The notes below the pieces were generated by a model. It made no database searches. It was not told the DNA's origin and saw nothing but the letters and a program-made list of their open reading frames with translations. DNA of 13,630 nt from CAYJLC01 sp964370735. GTDB lineage: Bacteria > Bacillota > Clostridia > Oscillospirales > Butyricicoccaceae. Shown in pieces: positions 11,999-13,630 of this stretch. How positions within the stretch are numbered: position 1 is the first letter of the stretch; each line of letters opens with the position of its first letter. The stretch covers positions 1 to 13,630 of the forward strand of contig CAYJLC010000054.1 of NCBI GenBank assembly GCA_964370735.1. Reading direction: 5' to 3'. The translations under genes and the position numbers were made by a program.

Positions 11999-13630
11999 TT
12001 AGAATGTGTAAAGTTTTTTAAGTTCTTCGGCGTTAGACGCTAAAACTTTTTCTCTTACTTCAAGAATAGATTTTGCAGAACAAGAAAGCTCGTCAATTCC
12101 CATTGCTATGTAAGTTTCTGTAAGTGCAGTGTTACCACCACTTTCGCCACAAATACCGACCCAAACGCCGTGTTTGTGTGCGTTATCAACCGTAATTTTC
12201 ATTAAACGCATAACAGCAGGGTTTGCATAGTCGTATAAATCAGCGATTTTTGAGTTCATTCTGTCAACTGCAAGCGTGTATTGCGTTAAGTCGTTAGTTC
12301 CTACCGAGAAGAAATCAACGTGTTTTGCAAGTGCATCTGACATAATCGCAGCAGCTGGAGTTTCAATCATGATACCGATTTCAAAATCGTTAGCGAACGA
12401 AATATTTTCGTCACGAAGTTCAGCTTTTAGTTCTTCGATATATTCTTTAATTTCAACTATTTCAGCTTCTGAAATAATCATTGGGAACATTATCGCAAGT
12501 TTTCCGAACATTGACGCACGAAGTAACGCTCTTAATTGTGCTCTGAAAATATGTCTTTCATTTAAGCAAATTCTAATCGCACGATAGCCCATTGCTGGGT
12601 TTTCTTCGTCTGGAATGTCGAAATATGGAGCTTTTTTGTCAGCACCTAAGTCCAAAGTACGGATAATTACGCGTTTTCCGTCCATTCTTGTTAGAACTTC
12701 TTTGTAAATTTCAAATTGATCGTCTTCAGTTGGGAAATCTTTGCTGTTCATATAAATAAATTCTGAACGGAAAAGTCCGATACCCTCAGCGCCATTTTCT
12801 AAAACTGCATCTAAATCGGCTAAATTTCCGATATTTGCACAAGTTTCAACGTGAACGCCGTCTTTTGTGTACGACGGAACGTCGATTAGTGATTTTAATT
12901 TCTCTTGACGCTCTTTTTCAGCTAAGATTTTAGCTTTAAATTCCGTCACAGTGTCGTCAGAAGGATTAAGTAAAATCTCACCTTTATCACCATCAACGAT
13001 AGCGAAATCGTTCATTTTCACTTGGTTTAGAATTTCTGGTAAGTCAACGATAGATGGAATACCTAAAGTTCTTGCTAAAATCGCTGTATGCGAGTTTTTC
13101 GAACCTTTTTCAGTCACAAAAGCTAGAACTTTGGCTTTATCTAAAGCAAGCGTGTCACTTGGATAAAGATCTTCTGCAACAACAATCATAGCCTCTGGGC
13201 TGTCGTTGAAGTTAACAGTTTCGATACCTAAAATGTTTCGCATTAGACGATTTGAAATATCTAAAACGTCAGCCGAACGAGCTTTCATATACTCATCTTC
13301 CATCGACGAAAACATTTGCGAAAATGCAATTGCAGTTTCATTTACTGCGAAATCTGCTGTGTTTTTCTCGTTTTCGATTAAAGAAAGAATGTTATCTGTG
13401 TAGTCTAAATCTTCAAGCATCATCGCGTGAACATTGAAAATTTCAGCGTGTTCTTCACCAACTTCTACAACAGCTTTTTCGTATAATTTTCCGATTTGCT
13501 CAGCAGTTTTTGCCTTTGCAACTTCAAATTTTGCTTTTTCTGCCTCTACATCAGTAATTTTAGTTGTATTTATAACAATTTCTTCTTCTTTTAGTACGAA
13601 GATTTTACCGATAGCATACCCTTTTGATGC
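11999..13630 (-). CDS. ptsI: PTS enzyme I (phosphoenolpyruvate-protein phosphotransferase), 5' end outside the window
   Basis: Enzyme I takes phosphate from PEP and passes it to HPr for PTS sugar uptake. The frame stays open to the right edge, giving 543 residues. The first visible residues (ASKGYAIGKIFVL) correspond to residue ~9 of E. coli enzyme I, so only about eight residues and the start codon are missing; the internal Met at 13423 is not the start. In fragment numbering: phospho-acceptor His181 in GSKNSHTAILAR (E. coli His189), PEP-site Arg288 in GLFRSEF (Arg296) and Arg324 in VIIRTLDLG (Arg332), GTNDLTQYTLAVDR (374-387 of the Met-started frame) and catalytic Cys494 in GICGESGG (Cys502). 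The constant offset of eight supports full collinearity. ptsH, if adjacent, would lie to the right of the window. Confidence 0.96.
   Translation of the reverse strand, partial: ASKGYAIGKIFVLKEEEIVINTTKITDVEAEKAKFEVAKAKTAEQIGKLYEKAVVEVGEEHAEIFNVHAMMLEDLDYTDNILSLIENEKNTADFAVNETAIAFSQMFSSMEDEYMKARSADVLDISNRLMRNILGIETVNFNDSPEAMIVVAEDLYPSDTLALDKAKVLAFVTEKGSKNSHTAILARTLGIPSIVDLPEILNQVKMNDFAIVDGDKGEILLNPSDDTVTEFKAKILAEKERQEKLKSLIDVPSYTKDGVHVETCANIGNLADLDAVLENGAEGIGLFRSEFIYMNSKDFPTEDDQFEIYKEVLTRMDGKRVIIRTLDLGADKKAPYFDIPDEENPAMGYRAIRICLNERHIFRAQLRALLRASMFGKLAIMFPMIISEAEIVEIKEYIEELKAELRDENISFANDFEIGIMIETPAAAIMSDALAKHVDFFSVGTNDLTQYTLAVDRMNSKIADLYDYANPAVMRLMKITVDNAHKHGVWVGICGESGGNTALTETYIAMGIDELSCSAKSILEVREKVLASNAEELKKLYTF

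Noticed and set aside
11999..13423. ptsI as a complete 474-residue gene starting at 13423
   Set aside because: The frame stays open to the window edge, and residues upstream of this Met match the enzyme I amino terminus, so the gene is cut by the edge.

Overview
The window looks like chromosome from a low-GC Bacillota, most likely a Clostridia relative. The evidence is AT-rich codon use, strong AGGAGG-type ribosome binding sites, textbook TTGACA/TATAAT promoters, an NAD-linked PyrK/PyrD(B) dihydroorotate dehydrogenase pair, a small CxxC zinc-ribbon protein of a clostridial type, and PTS enzyme I. I cannot place it to genus.

Layout. Bases 1-275 hold two 48-bp direct repeats and then the leader of glmM (276-1619), which makes glucosamine-1-phosphate for the cell wall. 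A perfect promoter and a ~140-nt leader precede a small double zinc-ribbon gene (1881-2156), which ends in a strong terminator. A short single-membrane-span protein lies on the minus strand (2242-2430). From 2532 to 11946 there is one co-directional block with a single strong promoter. It runs: 22-codon leader peptide, intrinsic terminator, pyrF, a small membrane ORF broken by an in-frame TAG, a REP-associated tyrosine transposase (RAYT), carA, carB, a second RAYT, pyrK, pyrD, and a histidine-phosphatase/GNAT fusion. A perfect bidirectional terminator (11949-11980) separates this block from ptsI, which converges on the minus strand and runs off the right edge.

The block is a pyrimidine (UMP) operon. 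CarAB makes carbamoyl phosphate, PyrD/PyrK oxidise dihydroorotate and PyrF decarboxylates OMP. pyrB, pyrC and pyrE are not in the window.

Two things stand out. First, the pyrF leader has no visible PyrR site. Instead it has the layout of enterobacterial pyrBI/pyrE control: an initially transcribed AATTTG, a translated leader ORF ending in a U-rich tract, and a terminator starting one base after the leader stop codon. Second, each RAYT gene carries, inside its own reading frame, a perfect 27-28 bp inverted pair of REP-like elements (GTAG foot plus GGGACG/CGTCCC hairpin). Both pairs span exactly 196 bp. The single base that differs between the two genes has changed in both arms, so pairing is preserved.
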